Assembly (NCBI GenBank): GCA_003155795.1
Contig: PMEM01000028.1
Location: 4,144-37,450, forward strand
Source: Gemmatimonadota bacterium
GTDB taxonomy: Bacteria; Gemmatimonadota; Gemmatimonadetes; Gemmatimonadales; Gemmatimonadaceae
Length of the DNA stretch: 33,307 bases
Direction: 5' to 3'
Part shown: positions 1-8,136 of the stretch, one piece after another
Layout: every line of letters begins with the position of its first letter
Position numbering within the stretch: position 1 is the stretch's first letter
Position numbers and translations under genes: made by a program
Notes under the pieces: generated by a model
Seen by the model: only the letters and a program-made list of their open reading frames with translations
Databases searched by the model: none
Told to the model about the DNA's origin: nothing

Positions 1-2355
1 GTCGCGATCAAGATTCTGTCGCCCGCGCTGAGTCACGATCGCACCGCGATGGCGCGGCTGCGGCGCGAAGCGGAGCTCGGCGGGCGCCTCGCACATCCGA
101 ACGTCTGCCACATCATCCGGCTCGGCGAGACGAGCAACGGGCTCGTGTACGTCGTGATGCCCTTCGTGCAGGGCGAGCTGCTCTGCGACATCACCAATCG
201 CGCGAAGCAGCTGCCGCTCGATGTCACCGTCCGCTACATCACCGACATCGCGGCGGGGCTGCAGGTCGCGCACGAGCTGGGGATCGTGCATCGCGATCTC
301 AAGCCATCGAACATCCTCGTTACAGCCGACGGGCACATCAAGCTCCTCGACTTCGGAATCGCGAAGCTACTGAGTAGCGACCCGAATGAAGCTGGTGAAA
401 TGCTGACGGTGGACGCGACACGCGTATTGACGCCGGAGTTCGCCGCACCGGAACAGGTAACAGGCGAGGCCATCACGACTGCGACCGATGTGTATGCGGC
501 CGGCGTGCTCCTCTACATTCTGATTTCCGGCCACCATCCCACTGCCGCCGGCTGCACAACTCCCGCCGACACAGTGCGCGCATTACGTGAGGTGCACGCC
601 GCGCCGCTCGGACTCGGCGATCTGGACAACATCATCGCCAAGGCTCTGCACAAGGATCCGAGCCGGCGGTATCAGACAGTCGACGTGTTCGCGGATGACC
701 TCGGCAGGTATCTGCGCCACGAGCCTGTACGTGCGCGCCGAGACTCGATCGCGTACCGGGCGCGAAAATTCGTACGTCGACATCCGGCAGGAATAACGGG
801 CGTAGTTGTCGCGGCGGTTGCAATTCTCGCTGCGTCCGCCTTCTCGCTGACACAGATGCGCGAGGCACAACGGCAGCGCGATGCGGCAGTTTATGCGAGC
901 AAACGGGCAGATGCTCAGGTCGAATTCCAGTCGCAGCTCATGTCGCAGATCGGCGACAAGCCCATAACCATGCGCGACATTCTGAACCGTTCGCGCGCAG
1001 CGCTGAATCGGGAATACGGCGGTGAGCCCGGACTGCTGACTCCGATCCTGCTCCAGTTATCCGATCGCTACGCAGATCTGGGAGACAGCAAGATTCGCGG
1101 CGCGTTACTGCTGCGCGCCGATTCGCTCGCGACAGCAACCGGAGATCGTGCGCGGCTCATCGAAGCCCGCTGTGACATGGTTGACAACCTTCGCACGGAA
1201 GGACGATACGACGAGGCTCAGCGGATGCTGGACCGTGCTACATCGATGCTCCGAGCCACACCTGATCCGCGAGTGGAGGTAACGTGTCTTCGGTCGTTGG
1301 CAGATCTCGAAAACGAAGCGGGTCCGCATCACGAGCTGGCGGTTCCAGCTATTCGTCGCGCTATCTTCATTCGCGACAGTATTGGCGAAACCCGGGACAT
1401 GGTGTACGTGAATCTGTTCGGGTCGCTCGCCGACGCGCTGGATGAGCAGGGCGAACACCGGGAGGCGCTGGCCATTTATGACAGCTCCATGGCGATCTTC
1501 GATCGAACTGGACGCGGCGAAACGATGGCCCGCGCTATCGTACAGCACGATTATGCAGTATCGCTCATCCATCTGGGAGAAATGGCGCGTGCGGAGCAGA
1601 CGCTGCATGACGTGCTGGTGACGCTGAGCCGGAGCGATCCGTCTGGTGATCTACCATCGCAGCCACTGATCCACTACGCGCACGCGGCACTGTTCGAGGC
1701 GCACGCCGATTCCGCGGCGAAATACTTTGCGTTACTCGCGAGTCAGGCGGTCAGGGATCACAACACGTACTGGGAGGGCCGTGGGCTGTTCGGACTGGCG
1801 CAGGCGCAATTGCAGTTGGGTGATCTCTCCGGCGCCCGCCAGACCGCTGCCCGGTTCGATCGGCTTTCCGCGCACCAGAAGTCGTGGAGCAGCGATGACC
1901 AGGTGACCGATCCGCGTATTCTTGCGGCGCTGATCGCGATGTCATCTGGCGATGCACCAACCGCGCACGCTCTCGTTCTACAGGTGCTACGCGCAAATGG
2001 CTACTTCAATGGCAAGCAGAGAAAGATCTTTCACTCGGCGCTGATGCTTGCCGCAGAGACAGCGTTGAAGCTGAATCATCCAGAAGAAGCGCTCGGCTAT
2101 GCGCACGACGCGCGGGTCAACGCGACTCTGGATTCGCTGACGGAAACGCGCAGCGCGTACGTTGGCGAGGCGCGTTTACTGGAAGCACGCGCGCAACTGG
2201 CGACGGGCGACTCGTCAACTGCTCGTGCGTCGCTCGCACAATCGGTCACGGAGTTGCGCAACGGCGCGGGCGCCAATCATCCGCGAGCTCGTGAAGCTAC
2301 GGCGCTGCTTGGCACGTCAGGAGTCGAAGTCACTCATAAGCGAGTGTTGCAGTAG
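1..2355 (+). CDS. Ser/Thr protein kinase with C-terminal TPR-like region (5' partial)
   Basis: Membrane-anchored eukaryotic-type Ser/Thr kinase. The frame is open from base 1 and the first residues read VAIKIL, which carries the ATP-binding lysine of subdomain II. The glycine-rich loop and true start therefore lie left of the window; the ATG at 49 is internal. Visible motifs are HRDLKPSN (catalytic Asp near base 295), DFG (near 349-357) and APE (near 447-455). A single hydrophobic segment at about 790-846 ends the cytoplasmic kinase domain. The remaining roughly 500 residues are Ala/Leu-rich helical repeats that look like degenerate TPRs, probably periplasmic and possibly sensory. This layout is common in Gemmatimonadota and Acidobacteriota. 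The last 39 bases overlap the end of the convergent ECF sigma gene. The substrate is unknown; the neighbouring sigma factor is a candidate. Confidence 0.93.
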   Translation, partial: VAIKILSPALSHDRTAMARLRREAELGGRLAHPNVCHIIRLGETSNGLVYVVMPFVQGELLCDITNRAKQLPLDVTVRYITDIAAGLQVAHELGIVHRDLKPSNILVTADGHIKLLDFGIAKLLSSDPNEAGEMLTVDATRVLTPEFAAPEQVTGEAITTATDVYAAGVLLYILISGHHPTAAGCTTPADTVRALREVHAAPLGLGDLDNIIAKALHKDPSRRYQTVDVFADDLGRYLRHEPVRARRDSIAYRARKFVRRHPAGITGVVVAAVAILAASAFSLTQMREAQRQRDAAVYASKRADAQVEFQSQLMSQIGDKPITMRDILNRSRAALNREYGGEPGLLTPILLQLSDRYADLGDSKIRGALLLRADSLATATGDRARLIEARCDMVDNLRTEGRYDEAQRMLDRATSMLRATPDPRVEVTCLRSLADLENEAGPHHELAVPAIRRAIFIRDSIGETRDMVYVNLFGSLADALDEQGEHREALAIYDSSMAIFDRTGRGETMARAIVQHDYAVSLIHLGEMARAEQTLHDVLVTLSRSDPSGDLPSQPLIHYAHAALFEAHADSAAKYFALLASQAVRDHNTYWEGRGLFGLAQAQLQLGDLSGARQTAARFDRLSAHQKSWSSDDQVTDPRILAALIAMSSGDAPTAHALVLQVLRANGYFNGKQRKIFHSALMLAAETALKLNHPEEALGYAHDARVNATLDSLTETRSAYVGEARLLEARAQLATGDSSTARASLAQSVTELRNGAGANHPRAREATALLGTSGVEVTHKRVLQ

Positions 2356-2925
2356 TAGTCGCGCTTTTCGCCAGTCACGCTGCACGGTGCGCTCCGAAGA
2401 TCCGCGCAGTTCTGCGATCTCGATGAACGTGAATCCGCAGAAGAAGTGCAGGTCAACCAGCTCTGCAAGGGACGGATCCAGAATAGCGAGTTCATCAATC
2501 GCGTCGCCGAGTCGTGACAACTCCAGCGAACGTTGTTGAATTTCGTCAGACAGTTGCTCATCACCGGCAAGCGTGATCTCGAGTTGGCGGCCACGTTTGA
2601 GTGCGCGCCGGTGGCGCGCGTAGTCAATTACGAGCCCGCGCATCGCGCGCGAAGCGTATGCCAGGAAACGGCCCTGATCCGAAAAGGAGACGTCACTCCG
2701 GCCCGAGATGTTGAGATATGCCTCGTGCAGCAGCGTCGTTGCATCCAGCGTGATCGTGCTATTGCTGCGCTTCAGGTTGTATTCAGCCAGGCGGTGCAGT
2801 TCGTTGTAGAGCAATGCGAAGAGCTCATTGGCCGAGCCGGGATCGGTGTTCGCGCGCTCGATGAGCGCATCGAGGTCTGATCTCGCCCGCCCGTGTGTCG
2901 TCACGTTCGCGGCCTGATAGGCCAT
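2317..2925 (-). CDS. ECF sigma-70 family RNA polymerase sigma factor, kinase-associated type
   Basis: Alternative sigma factor resembling the TIGR02999/Sig-70_X6 type. Region 2 includes a D-A-T-T-L-L-H-E-A-Y-L block and RAMRGLVIDYARHRRA. Region 4 ends in a helix-turn-helix around FTFIEIAELRGSSERTVQRDW. In ordinary ECF factors the block is D-A-E-D-L-V-Q-E, where acidic residues contact the beta' clamp helices; here both acidic positions are Thr. Related ECF factors, such as Vibrio EcfP, are reported to be activated by Ser/Thr-kinase phosphorylation of a region 2.2 Thr. I chose the ATG at 2925. A GTG at 2943 in the same frame would add six residues. Either way the start overlaps the end of the upstream kinase, suggesting translational coupling. 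The 3' end overlaps the convergent kinase. No anti-sigma factor gene is adjacent. Confidence 0.9.
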   Translation of the reverse strand: MAYQAANVTTHGRARSDLDALIERANTDPGSANELFALLYNELHRLAEYNLKRSNSTITLDATTLLHEAYLNISGRSDVSFSDQGRFLAYASRAMRGLVIDYARHRRALKRGRQLEITLAGDEQLSDEIQQRSLELSRLGDAIDELAILDPSLAELVDLHFFCGFTFIEIAELRGSSERTVQRDWRKARLLLQHSLMSDFDS

Positions 2926-5432
2926 GGCGTCGAGTACGCGCACACCGCGGCGCCCATCCTGCGTGCCGTGGCAACGAACGCGGGGTCGTTTCGGAGTGAG
3001 TCGAAGAGCGGATCACACATGCTGTAGCCGCCGTTCGAATTCACGCTCTTCCAGTCGATTCGCTGGATGAGCGACGCGCGCTGACTCGCCGGAATGCCGA
3101 ACGCGAGTGCCGCCTCCAGATCGCCGCTGGTAATTGCGTTCTGGTTGCGCGGTGCGAGTCGTCCGTGGGCTGCGCGGATTGCGTCGCGTACTCGCTCGGC
3201 GTCGCTCCAGCGGCCCGCTGCTGCGTATGCCAGCACCAGACCACCCTGAACGCCCGGCAATGTAGAATCATGCTGGCGCGCCATCTCCGCGTATTTGACC
3301 GCCGAATCCGCGTGGCCGGAGAACATATTGGCAAGTGCGATAGTCAAGTAGGCGGGAGTGAAGGAAGAATCGATGGCGATCGACTCGTGCGCCGCGTCGA
3401 TCGCTCCGCGAAAGTCCCGCGACACATAAAGGGCTTCACTCACGTCACCAGCAAGGACTGCAGAGAGCGGATCGACCGCCGCCGCGCGTCTGGCCTCCGA
3501 CAGCGCCTGCGGAATTTCGTCGAGCCATCCGAGATTGTCGGCATGCCATTGCAGTGCCGTCGGATCGTTAAGCGCGATTGCCAACGCCGCCTGGCATTGC
3601 GGCTCCATTTCCGCCGCGCGATTCAACAGCGGCCCCACACCGCATAAGGCGGTATGCGCATCGACGAGTGTGGAGTCGAGAGTCAGGGCGTGCCGTGCGC
3701 TGGCGATGGCGAGATCACCAAGAGAATCAGCGTCGAGGGGCAGGTAATCAGGCAGAATTGCGTACGTCATGCCGAGTCCGGCGTAAGCGCGCGCGAAGTG
3801 TGGATCGTGCGCAATCGCCTGCTTGAAGTAGTCGATCGAGCGCAGAAGATTCGCGCCGCCGCGTTTCTGCCAGAAATAGTGCCCCTTGAGATAGAGATCG
3901 TATGCGGCGAGATCTGTCGTTCCGCGACTCGAATCAGCGACCGTCGCTGCTGTTGTGCCGCGAAGCGCGGGCTCCAATGCGTGCACTATCTCCTTTGTGA
4001 ATTGATCCTGCACCTGAAACACATCCGTCGTGCGGCTCTCAAATGCGTCCGACCAGATGACAAGGCCGTCCTTCGCGCTCGTCAACTGTGCAGTGATGCG
4101 AAGCCTGTCGCCGGCGCGACGCACGGTTCCTTCTACGATACCGCCAACGTTCAGAGTACGACCGATCTGTTGTGCCGGTACGTCCTTTCCCTTGAATGCG
4201 TACGATGACGTTCTGCCCGCGACCCTGAGTGACGGCAGTCGCGAAAGTGCGTGCGCCAGTTCGTCAGTCATTCCGTCGGAGAAGTATTCGTCCTTCGAAT
4301 TGCCACCTGTGTTCACAAACGGAAGCACGGCGACTGTCGTAATTAGTGTGGGAACAGTGGCGCGCACACTCGAATCCTGTGCTACGCCAGCGGTAGCAGC
4401 GTGGCCGAGCGTCTGCCTGAAACGGTGCCAGCCGAGCAGAGCGGCTGCGATGACAACTACGCTCGCAACCACAGCCGTTGTATGACCGCGCCGCCACCGT
4501 GACTGCACCCCCTGCGTTGCTGCGTCCGCCATGGGTCCGCGCCGCGCACCTTGCGGAGCGTGGAGGAGCTCGGGTGATTCGAGTGCAGCGACGAGGCTCG
4601 CTGCATCGGCAACACGCTTCGATGGCTCCTTCTCGATACAACGCATTACCAGTGCGACGAGCGGCTCGGGAATGTCGGATACTGGATTCGTGAGCGCTGC
4701 CGGAACCTCCGCGATCTGTGCGGCTATCAGTTGTTGCGCGCTCGTTTTGCCAGCGAATGGATGAACGCCGGCAAGCATCTCATATGCAACGATTCCCAAC
4801 GCATATATGTCCGCTCGCGCATCCACTGGATCACCCACAGCCTGTTCGGGTGCCATATACGCCGGCGTGCCCAGCGAGGTACCGATCTGTGTAAGCGTCC
4901 CGCCCGGGGCCTGTGTCTTCGCGGCACTCAGCGCCTTCGCGATCCCGAAATCGGTGACGACGGCAATACCATTGGAGATGAGAATATTCTCCGGCTTTAT
5001 ATCGCGATGAATCACGCCGCGTCTGTGCGCATAATCCAGTGCGCGTGCCACGTCGGTCATGACTTTGACCGCACTCGCTACGCTCAAGCCTCGCCGGTCC
5101 ATGCTCGCTCGCAACGACTCGCCGCTGACGAACGGCATGATGTAGTACGGAAGGCCATCTGCCACACCGGCTGTTATGACAGGCACGATGTGCGGATGCT
5201 GCAACTGGGCCGCGAGCTTGACCTCGCGCTCGAAACGGTCGGCCGAAAGCCCCTCTGCCAACTCCGGCGCCAGCACCTTGACCACGACATCGCGGCCAAG
5301 CGCTTCGTCATGCGCGCGATACACGCGCGACATTCCACCCCCGCCAAGCTCACGCTCGATGCGGTAGGCGGATCCCAGAGAAGCCTCAAGCCGGACGAGG
5401 AGTGGATCGCGCGAGTGTTCCGGTTCCATCAT
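2901..5432 (-). CDS. Ser/Thr protein kinase with TolB/FlgO-like domain and TPRs
   Basis: Complete 843-residue membrane kinase. The kinase domain spans about 24-290, with a Gly-rich loop near 30-34, catalytic Lys52 (VVVKVL), HRDIKPEN at 142-149, DFG at 161-163 and an APE motif near 194-196. One transmembrane helix lies at about 318-334. Next comes a TolB/FlgO-like module (about 364-480, beginning TTVAVLPF and containing YFSDGMTDELA) of the kind found beside adenylate-cyclase and kinase TPR proteins. A long TPR-like region follows to the C terminus. This is the standard architecture for Gemmatimonadota sensory kinases, with an extracytoplasmic sensor half and a cytoplasmic kinase. It lies 64 bases downstream of msrB on the same strand, and its end overlaps the sigma-factor start. 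It is the most likely partner kinase of that sigma factor. Confidence 0.94.
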   Translation of the reverse strand: MMEPEHSRDPLLVRLEASLGSAYRIERELGGGGMSRVYRAHDEALGRDVVVKVLAPELAEGLSADRFEREVKLAAQLQHPHIVPVITAGVADGLPYYIMPFVSGESLRASMDRRGLSVASAVKVMTDVARALDYAHRRGVIHRDIKPENILISNGIAVVTDFGIAKALSAAKTQAPGGTLTQIGTSLGTPAYMAPEQAVGDPVDARADIYALGIVAYEMLAGVHPFAGKTSAQQLIAAQIAEVPAALTNPVSDIPEPLVALVMRCIEKEPSKRVADAASLVAALESPELLHAPQGARRGPMADAATQGVQSRWRRGHTTAVVASVVVIAAALLGWHRFRQTLGHAATAGVAQDSSVRATVPTLITTVAVLPFVNTGGNSKDEYFSDGMTDELAHALSRLPSLRVAGRTSSYAFKGKDVPAQQIGRTLNVGGIVEGTVRRAGDRLRITAQLTSAKDGLVIWSDAFESRTTDVFQVQDQFTKEIVHALEPALRGTTAATVADSSRGTTDLAAYDLYLKGHYFWQKRGGANLLRSIDYFKQAIAHDPHFARAYAGLGMTYAILPDYLPLDADSLGDLAIASARHALTLDSTLVDAHTALCGVGPLLNRAAEMEPQCQAALAIALNDPTALQWHADNLGWLDEIPQALSEARRAAAVDPLSAVLAGDVSEALYVSRDFRGAIDAAHESIAIDSSFTPAYLTIALANMFSGHADSAVKYAEMARQHDSTLPGVQGGLVLAYAAAGRWSDAERVRDAIRAAHGRLAPRNQNAITSGDLEAALAFGIPASQRASLIQRIDWKSVNSNGGYSMCDPLFDSLRNDPAFVATARRMGAAVCAYSTPWPIRPRT

Positions 5433-5479
5433 GTCAAAACATACGTCAGATTCTGCTTCACTGCCCGGCAGAGATTACG

Positions 5480-5491
5480 GCGGGAACCCGC
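5480..5491 (-). other. Short hairpin after msrB stop
   Basis: A perfect inverted repeat with arms GCGGG and CCCGC and a 2-base loop lies 5 bases beyond the msrB stop, in the 64-base gap before the kinase. No T-run follows on the minus strand, so it is at best a weak attenuator and may be chance. Confidence 0.25.
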
Positions 5492-5496
5492 GCTAG

Positions 5497-5967
5497 TTAC
5501 GGGGCGTCGTGACGGCCTTCAAACAACTTCAACCACTCCCCGTACCCTTCCTCCTCCAACTTCGCCACCGGTACGAATCTCATCGACGCGGAGTTCATGC
5601 AGTAACGCAACCCTGTCGGTCCGGGCCCGTCATCGAACACGTGGCCCAGATGCGAATCCGCTTGCGCCGAACGTACTTCCGTGCGCGGCATTCCGAGTTT
5701 GTGATCGACTCTCGTGGTCACACCCGATTCCTCGAGTGGCTTGCTGAAACTCGGCCATCCACAGTGTGCGTCAAACTTATCCAGCGAACTGAAGAGCGGT
5801 TCACCCGACACGACGTCCACGTATATCCCAGCCTCGTGGTTGTCGTTGTATTCGTTCGAGAAGGGCCGCTCGGTTGCTTCGTGCTGTGTCACACGATACT
5901 GCTCCGGCGTGAGTTTCTTCCTCAACTCGTCATCGGTTGGCTTCTGGAATTTCTGTTTAGAGTCCAT
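5497..5967 (-). CDS. msrB: Peptide-methionine (R)-S-oxide reductase MsrB
   Basis: Reduces methionine-R-sulfoxide in proteins and so repairs oxidative damage. Using the ATG at 5967 the protein has 156 residues, typical for stand-alone MsrB. The open frame continues upstream to 6060, but that extension (Met-1 to Lys-31) has no family character and is probably leader. The HCGWPSF motif carries the resolving Cys69 and [11 protein letters not shown] the catalytic Cys123; [10 protein letters not shown] is also present. The two CxxC zinc-binding pairs of the zinc class are absent ([12 protein letters not shown] replaces the first), so this is the zinc-free form. There is no signal peptide, so it is cytoplasmic. 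A weak AGGA-like ribosome site precedes the ATG. Co-transcription with the downstream kinase is possible because of the short gap. Confidence 0.96.
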   Translation of the reverse strand: MDSKQKFQKPTDDELRKKLTPEQYRVTQHEATERPFSNEYNDNHEAGIYVDVVSGEPLFSSLDKFDAHCGWPSFSKPLEESGVTTRVDHKLGMPRTEVRSAQADSHLGHVFDDGPGPTGLRYCMNSASMRFVPVAKLEEEGYGEWLKLFEGRHDAP

Positions 5968-6042
5968 TTTGAATCCTAACAAGTCGCGTGGTTGTCGCTT
6001 GCAATGGCCCCACACATGCGTCTTAACGGGTTGGTAGGGCGC

Positions 6043-6061
6043 GATCATATTTGTGATCATA
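6043..6061. promoter_or_regulatory. Direct repeat in msrB / secreted-protein divergent region
   Basis: Two exact copies of GATCATA start 12 bases apart (6043 and 6055) in the 270-base divergent region 5968-6237. Roughly one helical turn between copies is compatible with a regulator site for msrB, but the motif is short. No confident -35/-10 pair was found in this region. Confidence 0.25.
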
Positions 6062-6179
6062 GTTCACGGTGTGCGCTGCCGGGTCTTCGGTTGGGCTTCC
6101 ACTTCGCTCGGCCCTGTTTCGACGTGCTCATTTTTGACTCTGAAAACGTTAACGAATGCCTCCTGCCTGTGTCCGATTG

Positions 6180-6208
6180 TGTGGAAGGAAAGACACCGTC
6201 AGGTGTAG
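6180..6208 (+). promoter_or_regulatory. Conserved leader element, copy A
   Basis: Of the first 27 bases, 24 match the element at 8079-8107. Both copies end exactly 29 bases before the ATG of their gene. The shared core is TGTGGAAGGAAAG followed by TCAGGTGT. In this copy ACACC and GGTGT can pair around a 4-base loop. It is probably a 5' UTR element inherited through duplication, with a role in mRNA stability or translation. Function unknown. Confidence 0.6.
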
Positions 6209-6237
6209 GAGTCTTTGCCAAGGGGAGGTAGCACTTT

Positions 6238-7083
6238 ATGACTGCAACATTCGCCCACACTGTACTCAAAACAGCAAGCATGGCAGCCGTTCCGTTCGTA
6301 ATGCTGGCGGCAGCAGTTCCAGCAGCCGCGCAGAGCGGCCAGCGCATGCTTTTCGAATGGCGCGGTGATGTGGACCAGGAAGTTCGTATTCAGATGCAGA
6401 ACGGCCGCACCGACGTAATGCCGATCGGTCCGCGTGAATCCGTCGGCTATGACAACGCGCGTTCGGTCAGTAGCGTACCGTCGGTCAATGGGTATGTAAG
6501 CGTACGCATGCTGGAAGGTCGCGGAATCGTTGATGTTGTACAGCAGCCGCGCTCTCAAAATGGATACACTACCATAGTTCGCATTCGCGATGACCAGAGC
6601 GGCCGAGGTCAGTATGACATCCAGGCTTTCTGGCAACCGAACGGCAACTACGGCAACAGCAATTACAATGTCTACAATGATCGTGCGTACAACGACGGCG
6701 GCTACAGCTACGATCAGAACTATGACCCTTACTATGATCCGTACTACAATGGTCAGTACGGTGCATACGGTGCCTATGGTGCTTACGGTGGCTACTACGG
6801 CAGTTATCCGCGCACTGTGATCGTGCAGCGTCCCGCGCAGCGTCCGGTGTACGTGGAGCGTCGCGCACAGCCAAGGTCGTTTCCGGTTCCACCGCGGGGC
6901 GTTGTCAGTCCGCCGCGTGAGGCGACACGCAGGGGCGCAATACCTCCGGGCTTCCCGGTTCCACGCGTACCGGTATCGCGCGTGCAAGCTAGGCGCCCAG
7001 TCAGGACTCCGCCGCCGCCACCGCGTCAGTCCTACAATCACGGCAGTAGCAATCACAGCAGTAGCAATCACCGCGGTCACTGA
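6238..7083 (+). CDS. Secreted Tyr/Gly-rich protein, paralog A
   Basis: Function not recognised. The 281-residue protein has a clear Sec signal peptide (hydrophobic 14-31, AAA before Gln32). A conserved globular segment follows at about 33-135 (RMLFEWRGDVDQEVRIQMQ, then GYVSVRMLEGRG and YTTIVRIRD). Next is a low-complexity Asn/Tyr/Gly stretch with YGAYGAYGAY repeats, and a Pro/Arg-rich tail ending in His/Ser/Asn. The globular part looks like a small beta-rich domain. It is paralogous to the 281-residue protein at 8137-8982, and the units share leader and terminator. A GGGGAGG ribosome site lies just upstream of the ATG. A cell-surface or matrix role is plausible from composition only. Codon use suggests a real coding frame; the long antisense frame here is a shadow. 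Confidence 0.88.
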   Translation: MTATFAHTVLKTASMAAVPFVMLAAAVPAAAQSGQRMLFEWRGDVDQEVRIQMQNGRTDVMPIGPRESVGYDNARSVSSVPSVNGYVSVRMLEGRGIVDVVQQPRSQNGYTTIVRIRDDQSGRGQYDIQAFWQPNGNYGNSNYNVYNDRAYNDGGYSYDQNYDPYYDPYYNGQYGAYGAYGAYGGYYGSYPRTVIVQRPAQRPVYVERRAQPRSFPVPPRGVVSPPREATRRGAIPPGFPVPRVPVSRVQARRPVRTPPPPPRQSYNHGSSNHSSSNHRGH

Positions 7084-7113
7084 TGCGACTGTAGTACGAC
7101 AGGAAGTGATAAG

Positions 7114-7150
7114 ACAGCAGCCCTCCGGAATTCCGGAGGGCTGCTGTTTT
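7114..7150 (+). terminator. Rho-independent terminator after paralog A
   Basis: A perfect 17-base-pair inverted repeat (arms 7114-7130 and 7131-7147) centred on CCGGAATTCCGG is followed by a short T-run. It lies 31 bases after the stop. The same GCAGCCCTCCGGA arm recurs in the terminator of paralog B. Confidence 0.9.
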
Positions 7151-7282
7151 ATGCGGTATGCCGATCATGACTATTTACCTGGACGTGCAAATCATTTGGG
7201 AAGTTTGTCGCAACAGTCCGGGCGAACCACAAAGCGATCGAGCGTGCGCGAGTTGCGGAACGACGGCGTATCGCCGACTCCG

Positions 7283-7753
7283 TCAGGTGTGGTTGTAAAT
7301 CCAAACCACGCCGCTGTACGAGAATGTTAGCGAGCTGCGGCTGAACGTGCTGCCGCCTGTGAGCGAGCCCGTGTACTGCGTGGTGTTCCCCTGCGTGCTG
7401 GAGCTCGGGTAGAAGACGACGGCATTGGCGCTCTGTGTCCAGGTGCCCGACTCGGCGTCACTCGCAGGCGAGGTCGATCCTCCGTTGGAGATCGTCTCAT
7501 CGATCGTCTCGCTATAGTCGCCGTTGCTCTGCAGAGTGTAGATGTCGCTATTGATAGTGATTGTGCTCGATCCTGACGTGTATGTGAACGGAATACTGTT
7601 GTTGTTCACCGACACGAGTGCGTAGCTGCCGCCGACCGTCGTATTGCCGAGCCCTGTAGTATCGGAGCACGCAACGAACGCGGTCACTGCGCCGATTACT
7701 GCGAGCGATGTGAAGAGAGGCCTGAGTGCTGTTGCGAATGTGCGAGCGCGCAT
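7283..7753 (-). CDS. Small lipoprotein, lipocalin-like beta-rich
   Basis: A 156-residue lipoprotein with no specific function recognised. The start is the ATG at 7753, preceded by an AGGA ribosome site. The frame is open to 8041, but that upstream stretch has no signal-peptide character. The signal peptide ends in the lipobox VTAFVAC with Cys29. The mature part (YALVSVNNNSIPF, YTLQSNGDYSETI, ESGTWTQSANAVVFYP) has the alternating pattern of small lipocalin-like lipoproteins common in Gemmatimonadota. It lies between, and opposite to, the two paralogous secreted-protein genes. The terminator at 7114-7150 could also stop its transcript, although the T-run on that side is poor. Confidence 0.85.
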   Translation of the reverse strand: MRARTFATALRPLFTSLAVIGAVTAFVACSDTTGLGNTTVGGSYALVSVNNNSIPFTYTSGSSTITINSDIYTLQSNGDYSETIDETISNGGSTSPASDAESGTWTQSANAVVFYPSSSTQGNTTQYTGSLTGGSTFSRSSLTFSYSGVVWIYNHT

Positions 7754-8032
7754 GAAGGTAATCCTCGTAGAATCCTGCCAACTGCGTGAAGTTGCCTGCG
7801 GAATCGTATCGGCCCGATGCTCGGTATAAAGACCTAGTACTCGCCTAATGCGGTTTGTGTGCCACAGTCTCGCCAGACGACAGAACGTACGTGCCCCAAT
7901 GTCGGTCTGTTCGTGACTCGATTCCGTCATACGTGTCATCCGCGTGTCATCTGGGGGCGGTTTGTGCACGCGATCGCACACTGCTGGCAATGTCAGGCTG
8001 CTAACAGTTTCATGGTGGATTTCACGCAAATA

Positions 8033-8044
8033 TTCGTGCACGAA
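8033..8044. promoter_or_regulatory. Perfect 12-base palindrome in divergent region
   Basis: TTCGTG and CACGAA form a gapless palindrome within 7754-8136, the 383-base region between the divergent lipoprotein and paralog B. It is a candidate operator by symmetry alone. The rest of the region shows no gene and no confident promoter. Confidence 0.3.
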
Positions 8045-8078
8045 GCCTTAACACCGGGTTCGCGCACATGTCTAATGA

Positions 8079-8107
8079 TGTGGAAGGAAAGGCACGATCA
8101 GGTGTGA
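8079..8107 (+). promoter_or_regulatory. Conserved leader element, copy B
   Basis: Second copy of the element at 6180-6208, with the same distance to the ATG (29 bases between). It differs from copy A at three of the first 27 positions, and the small hairpin of copy A is weaker here. A GGAGG ribosome site lies between the element and the ATG. Confidence 0.6.
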
Positions 8108-8136
8108 AAGTGTGTGTCAACTGGAGGCATCGTTTT

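Noticed and set aside
4731-5747. Long plus-strand open frame (338 codons) antisense to the second kinase
   Set aside because: Lies opposite clear kinase motifs (HRD, DFG, Lys52), shows no family pattern and spans into msrB; a GC-driven shadow.
6199-7080. 293-codon minus-strand open frame opposite secreted paralog A
   Set aside because: Val/Ile/Ala runs come from complementing Tyr/Asn codons; paralogy and signal peptide support only the plus frame.
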